NCBI RefSeq assembly: GCF_020283565.1
Contig: NC_060063.1
Location: forward strand, 1,426,001 to 1,490,000
DNA: 64,000 bases
Source: Trifolium pratense
Taxonomy: Eukaryota; Streptophyta; Magnoliopsida; Fabales; Fabaceae
Direction: 5' to 3'
Shown here: positions 42,541-53,447 of the stretch, one piece after another
Layout of the letters: every line of letters begins with the position of its first letter
Position numbering within the stretch: the first letter of the stretch is position 1
Position numbers and translations under genes: made by a program
Notes under the pieces: generated by a model
What the model saw: only the letters and a program-made list of their open reading frames with translations
What the model was told of the DNA's origin: nothing
The model's database searches: none

Positions 42541-44399
42541 ATGATAAGCATAACAAAAATGTTATTTGAACGACTATTTTTGACAACTTTATCTCTCTTA
42601 CTCACATTATATTTTTATTCTCTCTCCCCATTTTTCTCTCTATTTTTTTGGCCAATAAAAAAATTAGAGGACAACAACCAAGTTGTCTCAAAAGTTGTTA
42701 AAACTAGTTGTTTAAATATCATCCCGCTAAGCATAAATGAACCATTGTTTAGTCGGTGTTGGTTTTTATTGGGATGTATCACTTTCGATAAATGTGTCAT
42801 TTCAACAAAAAATGGATTCAGGGACCATTTTTAAAGTAAAATGAAAGTGCAGTGGCAAAATAAAAGGATTTTAAAATGCAGGGACTAAAATTCAAATGAT
42901 CCGTAAGTGCAAGAATTTTTTGCATATTTAAGCCTATATTTAAGAGTTTGACAAAATGTGATATATAAATTCTACAAATTTAGATGGATATGTGGTGTTT
43001 AAATTTGTGAATGTGAACTATTTTATTGCTGCTCTTGATTATTTGCGGTGGCCATCAAAGGTGATCCAAATGGGTCACGGCTACCCCCAATTTTTTTTTG
43101 TCTTTTTGTGTAAATTATTGTGGTATTATATTTAAAAGTCTTAAGTCAGTTGTCTATTAGTCTTTACATTTATTTTTTTTGTGTATTCTATATATATTTT
43201 GAAGGCTTTAACTCAAATGATCAAATAACACTTATATATTTTGTGTTTCAACCTTCTTTTTTTTTTTTTTATCTTTGTATGAGTATGCTTAGAAATTTAT
43301 ACCCCTAAGAAATTTAGTTGCTCTAGTGCTCAACAGAGAAGTGACACCAACAAGAAGATTCGAACTTCAAGTCTTGAGAGAAGCACACTTTGATCATTTT
43401 AGTTACAAAATTTAGACAATTTCATCCTCCCATTAGAAACCAAAATATCTTAATAATTTTAATTTAAAAGATCAAATTGTTCAAAATTTATAACTAAAGA
43501 GACCAAACTATCTAACGTTTGTCTGTTAGAAGACCAAAATGAAACAAAACAACCTTAAAAAACCAAAGTCATACTTAAAATTAATTTAATGGACCAAAAG
43601 TATAATATAACCTTATTTTTATTATTTTTTAGAATTACCTATAAATGTCTTCATTTAATCGGCATGATATTAGGCTAGTCCGTGCAAATCACTTGGAGCT
43701 GCAGCACGCCTAGCGCACATCACTATGTTCGTACATGATGCGTAGAAGGTTAATCTGAGGTCTTAACAACTTGCATAGTTGAACTAAGGGTGAATTTCAA
43801 TATGACCTGCATGACTACACTGAGCTTGTCATGATGAAGGTTGAGCTCTACATGACCTGGATGGTCAAGCTAAGCTAGACATGTTGAAACTATAGCTCAT
43901 GCTTGAGTTGAGTTAGGCATGATAAAGGAGGAGCTCATGGTCGAGTTGAGCTATTCATGTTGAAGGTGGTGCACATGGTCAAGCTGAGCTAGACATGCTG
44001 AAGGATGAGCACATCGTTCAGTTGAGCAGAGCATGTTGAAGGTGGAGCTCAAGGTCAAGCTCAGTTGAGTATGCTGAAAGTGGAGCTCAAGGTCGAGCTG
44101 AGCTGAGTATGATGAAGGTGAGCTAAAATATGATAAGCATAACAAAAATGTTATTTGAACGACTATTTTTGACAACTTTATCTCTCTTACTCACATTATA
44201 TTTTTATTCTCTCTCCCCATTTTTCTCTCTATTTTTTTGGCCAATAAAAAAATTAGAGGACAACAACCAAGTTGTCTCAAAAGTTGTTAAAACTAGTTGT
44301 TTAAATATCATCCCGCTAAGCATAAATGAACCATTATTTAGTCGGTGTTGGTTTTTATTGGGATGTATCACTTTCGATAAAAAAAAAAAAAAAAAAAAC

Positions 44400-45010
44400 C
44401 AAATAAAAAATAGGCTTTAAGGCGTAAAATGAGCCCTAAGTTCCCAATTTTTTTTTAGAAAAGAATAGTTTGGAATTTTTTCGGGAAACAATTTTTTAAA
44501 ATTTTTAGGAAATACTTTTCGAAATTTTTTCAGGAAAAAAAGTTTCGGAAATTTTTGTTCGGAAAAAAAGTACCCGAGTTTTTCCCGAAATATGTCTCGG
44601 AAAGTTTTTGGAAAAAAATTATCATAATCTTTTTTGAAAAAAAAAGTTCAAGAGTATTTATTGGAAAAAAAAGTAATGAAGTTTTTCTTAGAAAGTTTCC
44701 GGAAAAAATATCTCGAATTTTTTTTAGAATCATTTTTCTGAAATTTTATTTCGAAATTTTTTGTCAGAAGAAAATAATACTGAAGTTTTTCTTAAAATTT
44801 GCTTCGAAAAGTTTTCGGGAAAAAATTCCTCGATATTTTTTTGAGAAAAAAGTTTTGGATATATCTCGGGAAAAAAGTACCGAAGGTTATTCTCGAAATT
44901 TTTTCAAAATGTTTCTTGGAAAAAATTCTCAAAATTTGTTTCGGGAAAATATCCTGAAAATTTTTTCAGAGAAAATGGAGGTTTTCTTAAAAAAAAAAAA
45001 GAATTATCAA
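44400..45010. repeat. Low-complexity tandem repeat (ttttcggaaaaaa type)
   Basis: About 600 bases made of short imperfect units with alternating T-runs and A-runs, for example gtttttcttagaaagtttcc and ggaaaaaa. Its composition leaves a plus-strand frame open from 44555 to 45064, rich in Phe, Lys and Ile. I take that frame as a by-product. A second piece lies at 45373-45545. Confidence 0.75.
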
Positions 45011-45372
45011 ATGTTATGTCCATGTCCATTGAGGAAAACTCACCGAACCACTTGCGTTAAATAATTCTAACAATCTTGTCCTAATTAAAAATGCATACCA
45101 GCTAGCTAGTTAGTGTAGTACTAGTACTATCTTTGTATTGTAGCTTCAAAATCTCCAGCTAGATACTATGCCAGAGACAAGTCATTTCATTTCAACTGCT
45201 CAGACCAAAAGAAATTGTTCCCAGTTCCCACTCCAAACAATGGAACCTCTCTCCATACCACTATATACCACTTTATTCCATCTCATATCACCAATTCAAA
45301 CAAAACCTAAATCATGAATCCCTTTTTTATGTTATAGAAATTAATCTATCAATAAAGATACTGTATTTTGGT

Positions 45373-45545
45373 AGTATTTATTGGAAAAAAAAGTAATGAA
45401 GTTTTTCTTAGAAAGTTTCCGGAAAAAAATACTGAAGTTTTTCTTAAAATTTGTTTCAAAAAGTTTTCAGGAAAAAATTCCTCGATATTTTTTTGAGAAA
45501 AAAGTTTTGAATTTATCTCAGGAAAAAAGTACTGAAGTTATTCTC
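45373..45545. repeat. Displaced copy of the low-complexity repeat
   Basis: Matches 44653-44900 with an internal deletion (from ggaaaaaa to tactgaag). It is separated from the main block by about 360 bases of unrelated DNA that includes a stretch near 45160-45310 without repeats. Confidence 0.75.
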
Positions 45546-45907
45546 TCATTTTAATAGAACGAAGCGGAATGAAATAAAATGGAGCAGAATGGAAAATAAA
45601 TTTTATTTCATTGTTTGGACAATTTTATAAAGTGGTTGTATTCTATCTCATACACCTCAAATTGGAGGGAAAAAAAAAGAAAAAATATTAAACGGTACCC
45701 CTGAGTCAATGGTTAAGAAAGCAAAACCGATAATATATTTTTGAAAATAGCGAATTCAATGTATTGAAATATTAAAAAATAATTTTTTTATTAAAAACTT
45801 TTGTTTTTGTTTTATGTTTTTTTTTATGTATTATCTTTGACTGTTCATCACTTGTCTCTGTCCATTATTAATACTACTATATATAGAGTAGACACGTGAA
45901 TTTCCAG

Positions 45908-46160
45908 GTCAAAGAGTTATTGTTACAAAGATTCCAAGAGATAGAGCAAACAGCTAGGGAACAAGCAACCGATAATGCTATATTAGATCATACTAGTATT
46001 TCTAAGGTAACATATTTCCATATAACAATTCTTCAATTTCTGTAACTTTATTCGATTATTCAATTTCTGTAACATTTTCGCTTTAATATTCATACTGTCA
46101 TTTCAGATGGTAGAAGTTGATATACCTCGATCCTTGTTTGAGGAACAAGGTAGACAGCAA
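45908..46160 (+). pseudogene. TIG: Trigger factor (plastid-type) fragment, two exons
   Basis: Exon 45908-46006 (after ttccag, before gtaaca) reads VKELLLQRFQEIEQTAREQA and TDNAILDHTSISK. Exon 46107-46160 (after tttcag) reads MVEVDIPRSLFEEQGRQ. This resembles the C-terminal chaperone region of plant plastid trigger factor as I recall it (QTARxQATDNAILDxLxKMVEVDIPxSLFEEQGRQ). Trigger factor is a ribosome-associated folding chaperone of bacteria and plastids with a peptidyl-prolyl isomerase domain. Only this piece is present. Three residues (TSIS in place of a shorter link) near the exon end look altered. The sequence then runs directly into the leader of short-ORF copy D. Confidence 0.7.
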
Positions 46161-46362
46161 GTATCACCATATTGTTTTTCCAACACTATTTTCTTTGATC
46201 CAAAACCAACAACTTGATCGACCTCTGATTCTTCATCTTCATAAGTTCATATACCTTTTCAAACATAAATTTCAATTCAACTTGTACAAATTTGCTACCC
46301 AGCCTCTAACCCCAAAATTTGTTCATAAAACCTCAAGCTTTTTCTTAGTTCTTCCTAGTACC

Positions 46363-46458
46363 ATGTTACCATATCCGTTGCCGGAGATCCTTTTGCTGGA
46401 GTTGAAGCTACTGCTTTGTAGGACAATAGCTTCTTTTTGTGTTCATGGTCGACTGTAA
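46363..46458 (+). CDS. Short-ORF family, copy D (31 aa, unknown function)
   Basis: 31 codons starting MLPYPLPEILLLELKLLL and ending CVHGRL. Upstream sequence from 46160 (tatcaccatattgtttttcc) matches that before copy E at 51645. The frame is also open upstream to 46117, so the ORF could in principle be read as the end of a longer frame including part of the trigger-factor exon, but the conserved part starts at the ATG. A donor (aaggtaacaattttct) follows the stop. Compared with copies A-C it has AGG for Arg20 and changed residues only in the last third. Function unknown. Confidence 0.6.
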   Translation: MLPYPLPEILLLELKLLLCRTIASFCVHGRL

Positions 46459-47993
46459 TTTCTTTGATTAAGGTAACAATTTTCTATCTTAAACTTTCAT
46501 TATTTGTTAATTTAATATATGTTTCTTATCAAGCAATTGTTTTCAAATAATTTAATATTTATTTTTAATGTGTGATTTACATTTTAAAAATTTACATTAA
46601 GACTCTGATTTTAGAGTTTTATAGACAAATTTTGGGGTTAGAGTATTTATTTACATATTTGTTAATTTAATTTCTTATGAAGACATGCTTACTTGGGGAT
46701 TTAATGCTCATCAGCAATCTATTGATTAATTTTTGTCTTTTTACATGTTTTTAAGATGCTATTATGTGTTTAAATTGCGTTTTGATGTGATAATTGTATG
46801 TGTGGACCACTTGAAACTCGGTCATCTTATGGATAGTTGTACAAATTCATCTAATAGCCAAAAAATAAATGTTTCTTTAAGTCAACTTTTAATACCACCC
46901 GGATTAAAATAAATGTTTCTTTAAGTCAAATGTTAGTGCCAACCGGATTTAAAAATTAGAGCATATAATAATTAGCTCTTTAATTGGTCATTTTTATAAG
47001 AACCCGTCTAAAAAAATAATCGTTGCTCTTTTGATGGTCATTTTTTAAGTTAAACAGTCTAATGCAATTTAAATGTTTTCTCTATGAGCTACATATTGAT
47101 CCCATTGATCAATGAAATTTACGGAGCAATTCACTTTGGGAAAGCACACTGCAATAAGCTACATCTCATCCATTGATTAAATCCGGCCGTTAAAATTTTT
47201 GTTGTGTATCGGTTTGAGACTGATTTTGCCTGCGCACCGTAGTCGGATCATATTATTCAATTATAAAATTTGATAAATCAAACCGATATACTAAATCTAA
47301 GAAGTTACAACCCTGTTATTTAATCATTGAAAATTAATTAGTAACAGGGTCTTATAATTATGGACGGAGTCAGAGGCAACAATAGATCAAAATAAAAGTT
47401 TTGACTAAGTTGTGTAATCATGTGTGGGGTGCGTTGGGTATAGGGCGGGTATAAGTGCATTAAATGTGAGTGTTAGTTTTGATTGATTTAATGCTTTCAA
47501 TTGCATACTTAACTAAGCATAGTAGGGAAAAAGGCTACTTGACTTTATAACACAAAAGAAGGAGCAGAGCAAACCATAGTACTATATCTGTTCTTCATCG
47601 TTTCCATCAGCTTTTCTTCTTCCATCCTCCAACAATAGATCTCAACAACAAATACATTTTGGTCTCCAGCCCTGCAAGAGGAAGCAATTCGTAAATTCAT
47701 AACCAACTTTAACTTTCATTTACACGATTTAAAGTTGATAACTTTATCTATATTCCATGATATTAATAAAGAAAAATGTGTTTGTGTAACATCCACCCTC
47801 AAAACGATGGTACTGGCTCGGTCATGCATATTTCCTCAATTGAACCTATGGATGACAATGTAATGGCTGTATAATAAGTTCTAGTAATTAAATCAAAGGT
47901 TCTAGCGATTAAATCAAAAGTTCTAATGATTAATCAAGGTCGTTTTTATGAAATATCACGAGTTTCACAAATTTTAATAAACTTTTGTTACAG
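46459..47993. other. AT-rich DNA, possible intron
   Basis: No gene recognised. 47330-47370 contains cttataattatggacggag, a partial Stowaway-like end. It could be the intron between copy D and the exon at 47994. Confidence 0.3.
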
Positions 47994-48939
47994 GTGGTTC
48001 ATGAGCGTGGGGTTCATGTTACTGAAGATGTTGCACATGCTGGATCTACGACAGACATCACACTCAGGGACATAATGGATGTTATAGAGGTACAAATCTG
48101 TTTATCAAAAGTTGTTTTCGTTGAATCCATTTTTGTGTGTATTTATAAATAAATACGTAGCATTCAAAAAGAACAAAGTAAATCATTTTTGTGTGTTTTC
48201 ATTCAATCCATTTTTGTGTCTTTATAAGTAAATATGTAGAATAAAAAAGAACTAAGTAAATCATTTTATTATTTTAGAACTTCAACATTCGTCTTGATAG
48301 CATGGATGTATGTAACACTGACATGATCAAACATTATATCAAAGATCTTTCAAAACATGTTGTTCGATCACCGACTAAGGGGAGGGAGGATGGTGATGTC
48401 CACAGTAGCTCTGGTTACTCTCCTGAGCTTGGGGAGAATGGGCAAAAGCTGAAGCAAAAATTTGTTTTGCAAAGAACCGCTGTCGATAACGAGATCGAAA
48501 TCGACAAGGAGATGGAGAGACTTAAAAACTTTGGTACAATCTCCTTGTCAGAAGACATAGCTGAAGGATCCAAAGTGAAGAAAAAAACAATTAGTAAAGA
48601 ATCTTTTGTTCGCACCGAGACACAACCAAAGAGGGCGAACAAACGCGTATGGTATTTTCAAATCCAGTGAATGAGGATGATCTCGCGAAAGCTAACGATG
48701 ATAGTCAAACTTACCAACCATTCAACAGTGACTACCGGAGATGTGGCAATGACAAGGTAAAAAACATTTGCATGATTAAGTAATGAATGTAAATTAGCAT
48801 GTAGATAGTACATAAAAGTTTGCTTGATGTTTAATGTTATATTTACAAATTTAAATTATTGATGAAGGGAACAACACTGAGAAGTGCAACGACGATGCCG
48901 AGAAGACTGAGTTTTACACCTGGTGAATGCTCAATGTAA
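47994..48939 (+). pseudogene. Unknown three-exon gene
   Basis: Exon 47994-48089 (after gttacag) starts VVHERGVHVTEDVAHAGSTT and keeps frame for 32 codons to a donor. Exon 48278-48756 (after attttag) reads NFNIRLDSMDVCNTDMIKHY, then a long hydrophilic, Lys/Glu-rich segment. At about 48653 the frame meets a stop unless one base is skipped, after which MVFSNPVNEDDLAKANDD continues to a donor at 48756. The last exon 48868-48939 ends TPGECSM and a stop. A frameshift thus probably breaks the gene. The protein looks disordered and nuclear-like; no known domain. It may be downstream of short-ORF copy D. Confidence 0.45.
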
Positions 48940-50190
48940 CAACCCAATATTTTACATACTTGATTTTCTTAATCTATTATTTGTTCAACTATTTATTTTG
49001 TATATAAAGAATTTAGATTTAATTATTTGATAAACACCTTAATTTTATTTATTTTCATTTTAACTATTTATTGAGTATATGTAATATGCGACTATAATTA
49101 AAAGGTTATTCTTTACGTTGACTTATTCTTATCACTTGATGATTCATTAATTAATTGAGTAATCATTTTTATACTTATCATTCGGTGATTTGTTTTATTT
49201 GAAGCAATTGTCAATTTATTGGCTATAGGAATATATAACATTAGATTAGATTTAGAGATAAATCTTCCATTGGCCTTTCTTATCGTGTGTCTTTCAAAGT
49301 TGACTTTCAATCCAATGTTTACTCCAATACTATGTTGAATCATTCATTGTCACAATTCATTACAATTAATTCTAAGTTCCCCAAGTAATCGTCTCTCGGT
49401 ACCAACAATCGTTCTTAGTACAACCATTAGTCTCAAAGAAATAATAAATACTCGATCGTTCGATTGACAGTAGGATATCGAGAGTCAGCATCGTTGAAAG
49501 GAAGTTCTTCAAGGGTTTTTTTTTCATACATTCATGCTACTTTTTCCTGTCCCAATGTTCGTTCCATCCCATCCAAACCTTGTCACAATATAGTCCAGTG
49601 ACACCAAGTTAAGATAATAAAAAAGTAATTTTATATCGAAAACAACATTTTGACTCTGTTCGGTAAAAAATAATGGATGACTGATAAACTAACTTATAAC
49701 GGATGAGCTTATGGTGGATAACTTATAAGTATGAAATGACATAAAAAATAAATATTTAATTAATATTTAATTTTTTCAAGTAAGATTGTAGGGATAAAAT
49801 TGGGAGAAAATATGATAAGCGATGGGCTATAAGCTACTTGAAATAGCGTTTAAAAAATAAACTATAAACTAGTAAAATAAACTATAAGCTCTTTTTAAAA
49901 AATTGTTACCAAATAGAACTTATAGCTTATAAGTTATTATAGCTATAAGCTCAATATTTCGCCTTAGTAAACATAGCCTGTAAAAACAAAGTTTGAAATA
50001 GATTTAGAATAGATTTAGTGTACTTTTTTTGCTGATGAAGAAGAGAATGAAGATGAATTGGTAGATTCAGATCTGGCTCTAAAAAGTTAGAGAATATTGG
50101 TCCTCTACCCCATATAGAGGTATTAATAATGGACGGAGACACGTGACGTGATGAACAGTAACCAGAGTTTTTAGAACATTTTCAATGTTG
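48940..50190. other. Intergenic DNA with candidate MITE
   Basis: From about 49655 to 49975 the ends ctctgttcggtaa and cttagtaaacatag enclose arms rich in acttataa/ttataagt, a common plant MITE type. Nothing else recognised. Confidence 0.35.
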
Positions 50191-50203
50191 TGTACTTATT
50201 TTC

Positions 50204-51106
50204 AGGGCCGGCCCAACATATCTTCGGGCCTAAAGCGAGATTTTACATGAGGCCATTTTACGATTAATAATAATAATAATATTCTAAAAAAGTTATACCC
50301 TTTTTTTATATATTTTTAAAATGTAATTTTTAAAGGTAATATAATTTTTTTGCCGAATATATAAACTTTTTTGGACTACTGTGAGTGATTCTTATAATAC
50401 ACTTTAATTAAAAAAATTTCTTAATATTTTCTTAAGTTTGGGGCTCATTTAGATTAACCTATTTTTAAGTTTATGATAATAACTTATACAAATAAATAAG
50501 TTTTTATATATTATTTGCATAAGTTCAAAAATAAGTTAATCTAAATGTCCGCATGCCTACTTTTTTAAACAATAAAAAAATTACTTTGTAGATTTTAACT
50601 AATTTATTTAATTGTAATTAGCGATAAATATATACCATTAAAATATATTAGTGGTAGTGTTTGGGATAGAACTCTTTGTTTAATTAAAGGAAAATGATAA
50701 ACAGTGTCCTCGGGACACTGGTTACTGGTTAAGTAGGTTAAAATGGAAATTTTGTCTCAAAATGTGTGCGTTCAATGCCTCAAAAGTGCAAAAAATTATT
50801 TTTTCAATATAAATTTTATTTTTTATTTCCTTTTTTAGGTATGCTTAACAAGTGTCCGAAAGCACTATTTAGCATGACCATTAATTAAAACCTTTAGTGA
50901 GTTCAAAACTTGAAAAATGAATTCATTTGCATTAAAAGGGCAAAATACATTATAAAAAGGCAAATGAAAAAGTAGGACGGAGGTATGGATCCTGAATGTA
51001 TGGTTTATTTTAAGGCCTTTACTATATAATAATATATTATTCCAATATGAGGCCTAAATTTAAGCCAAAATGGTCTTAAAAAATTGAGGCCTAGAGCCCT
51101 ATCTTT
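50204..51106. mobile_element. Candidate hAT-like element
   Basis: Left end CAGGGCCGGCCCAACATA with cgggcctaaag, right end gaggcctagagccctatc, an inverted pair seen in plant hAT elements. An internal palindrome lies at 50440-50550 (catttagattaac ... gttaatctaaatg). No target duplication could be identified. Confidence 0.5.
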
Positions 51107-51856
51107 ACTAGTATTGAAGGGTGGTGGTTGAAGGGGAAGGAAGGAAGAGATAAAGAAAGACATAAATGGGCTGTCTTATCTCCCATCTGCCTAATAATTT
51201 TATTTTCCATTTCCATGCTTGCTTTTTGTGATAGCAATTTGCAAATCAGTCAGTCTAGAGTTCAAATCAGTCTACTGATTTTTATGAGGGATCAGATTAT
51301 GTGACATAACTTTGACTCAATTTTAACCATTAGATTAATCACATCCTTGACACCTGTTAATCATTTATTTCTTAGTCTATTAATTATAGTCTATTAATTG
51401 TAGTACTTTGTTATGATGGTCCTTTTGACCGTTAATTTGAATTTTAATTACAAAGTCCATCAAAGGATTGGGTTTACTGCTGCAACGTATCCCACAGAGG
51501 AGATTTGGTAGACTTGCATACTCCCAAGGCTAAGAGAAAACGTTTTCTGCTCTGTGATCAGCCATCAATCAATCTTCTTTCCTATGTATTTATTGCTGTG
51601 CTCCTGCGCTATTAGAAAGAAAGAAAAAAAGACAAAAAGTATCACCATATTGTTTTTCCAACATCATTTTCTTTGATCCAAAACCAACAAGTTGATCAAC
51701 CTCTAATTCTTCCTCTTCATATACCTTTTCAAACATAAACAGCAATACAACTCGTATAAATTTTCTACCTTACCTCTAACCACAAAACTTGTCCATAAAA
51801 CCCTAACCTAGAGTCTTCATTACCACCACACCTTCTTCTTAGTTCTTCCTACTACC
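51107..51856. other. Upstream region of short-ORF copy E
   Basis: AT-rich DNA, then from 51640 a leader shared with copy D (tatcaccatattgtttttcc, accttttcaaacataaa). No other gene seen. Confidence 0.4.
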
Positions 51857-51953
51857 ATGTTACCATATCCGTTGCCAGAGATTTTATTGTTGGAGTTGAA
51901 GCTACTGCTTTATAGGATAATGACTTATTATTTTTATACATTATCGACCGTAA
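51857..51953 (+). pseudogene. Short-ORF family, copy E (frameshifted end)
   Basis: The first 25 codons match the family (MLPYPLPEILLLELKLLL, then YRIMTY). One extra base in the tta.ttattttta stretch shifts the frame, so the usual stop at 51951-51953 is out of frame and translation would run on to 52027. The conserved N-terminal part is intact; only the variable end is affected. The copy could be a pseudogene or a variant with a longer tail. A donor (atgaggtaacaaatttct) follows, and exons at 52543 and beyond lie downstream on the same strand. Confidence 0.55.
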
Positions 51954-52542
51954 TTTCTTTGATTAATGAGGTAACAAATTTCTATCTTAAACTTTTATTA
52001 TTTGTTAAATGTAATATTATTTGTTAAATGTAATATATGTTTCTTATCTAGTAAATGTTTTCAGATAATTTAATATTTGTTAAAAACTTACATTTAAATA
52101 TTTTCTTCAATTTTGTGTGACTAATACTTTTTTGACTTAAAAGTATAGATTTTAGTTTTTTTTAATATATAAATTTTCTTTTACAAATTTGTGTGATTAA
52201 TTCTTAGACCGTGCTTGGGCCCTTATTAAACTTTTTTTTTAATGAAATCTCTTACCTCATGATATGATTTAATTCTTTTATACACGTACTACTGATTTTT
52301 TAATCAATTAAACCAGTAATTTTATAGTATAAAAATGTAAAAAAATTAATATTTATAAAAATATAACCATAACTGGAATTAAAATTTAAAATTAAATCTA
52401 CTAGTTATGCATATCTAAGTTCATGACATCAAGAGATTATGTTAACAGGGTGAGTTGTGTGTTACATTGTTGCAAACAATGTTGTCGCATTAAAAATTAT
52501 ACATGGACCATTTTTTAAAATTTTGTTTATGTTGTGTGGCAG

Positions 52543-53447
52543 ACCATATTTATTGAGGAAATCTTGATGCACGAGTCTTATGGGCAAGATCTCCCCGGAT
52601 TTAATCAAGATAAATTGGTATCAACTTTCTCGCTTTATCAACCAAGACATATTCAGCAGCAGAGACCCAGCTCGTAAGTACTCTAAAACCTTACACTTTA
52701 TTTAATTGATTGATGTTAACTGTCACTTGTCACTAATGCATTTACTGCCTAGCCACAGCAATGACTGTGGAGTGTCGGTTTCTAAATGGATGATCGAGTG
52801 TCCGTTAAGATATGAATATGGCTACGTCACTATAAGTTGAATGCACGTGAACATTATTTATTAATCATTTCCCTATAATTATAACTAATTGTCCTAAATG
52901 TTCATAATAATATACATGTCATTTCCTATTATTTTTTAAAATTTTGTTTATGTTATGTGGCAGGCTATGGTCAAGTTCTCCCTGGATTTAACCAAGACAG
53001 ACTGGTATCAACCTTCTCTCTTTATCAACCACGGCATATACAGCAGCAGAGACCTGGCTCGTAAGTACTCTAAAACCTTAAACTATATTTAATTGATTGA
53101 TATTAACTGTCACTTGTCACTAATGCATTTACTACCTGGTCACAACAATGACTGTGGAGTGTGGATTTTTAAATGGATGATTGAGTGTCCTTTGAGATCG
53201 GAATATGGCTACGTCACTGTAAGTTGAATGCAAGTGAACATTTTTTATTAATCATTTCCCTGTAATTATAACTCCAATTGTCCTAAATGTTCATAATAAT
53301 ATACAGGTCAACACAGCCACAAGGATGAAACTTGCCATCCATTTGGTCAAAGCAGCTAATAATGAGCTGTACGATGAGGTTTTGGCCAAGGCTGCTGAGA
53401 ATTGCAGAGCGGAGGAAGAGAAAAGGAAGAATTTGGTTAAACTTTAA
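52543..53447 (+). pseudogene. Unknown gene end with tandemly duplicated exon
   Basis: Exon 52543-52673 (after gtggcag) includes YGQDLPGFNQDKLVSTFSLY and QPRHIQQQRPSS. Exon 52964-53060 is a close copy (YGQVLPGFNQDRLVSTFSLY). The unit, including intron, repeats at about 387 bases from 52530 to 53300. After the second donor, exon 53307-53447 follows. In the phase set by the previous exon it ends soon (SSTQPQG, stop); in another frame it encodes MKLAIHLVKAANNELYDEVL and a coiled-coil-like AAENCRAEEEKRKNLVKL. Family unknown. It may be the 3' part of the transcription unit that starts at copy E. Confidence 0.45.

Larger units (their letters stand above)
41039..44379. repeat. Tandem duplication, ~1.6-1.75 kb unit x 2
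   Basis: Copy 1 is 41039-42789 and copy 2 is 42790-44379; each ends with ggatgtatcactttcgata. Copy 1 alone has the foldback element at 41190-41480. Copy 2 alone has about 75 bases at 43656-43732. Elsewhere differences are few, so the duplication is recent. No gene is recognised inside. Confidence 0.93.

Noticed and set aside
42362..42586. Minus-strand 74-codon frame starting MSKIVVQITFLLCLSY, duplicated at 43951-44175
   Set aside because: It looks like a secreted peptide at first, but most of it translates the 48-bp minisatellite; the copy is part of the tandem duplication, so repetition is no sign of selection.
44555..45064. 169-codon open frame
   Set aside because: Composition is Phe/Lys/Ile from T- and A-runs in a tandem repeat; no domain, and the minus strand is open in the same way.
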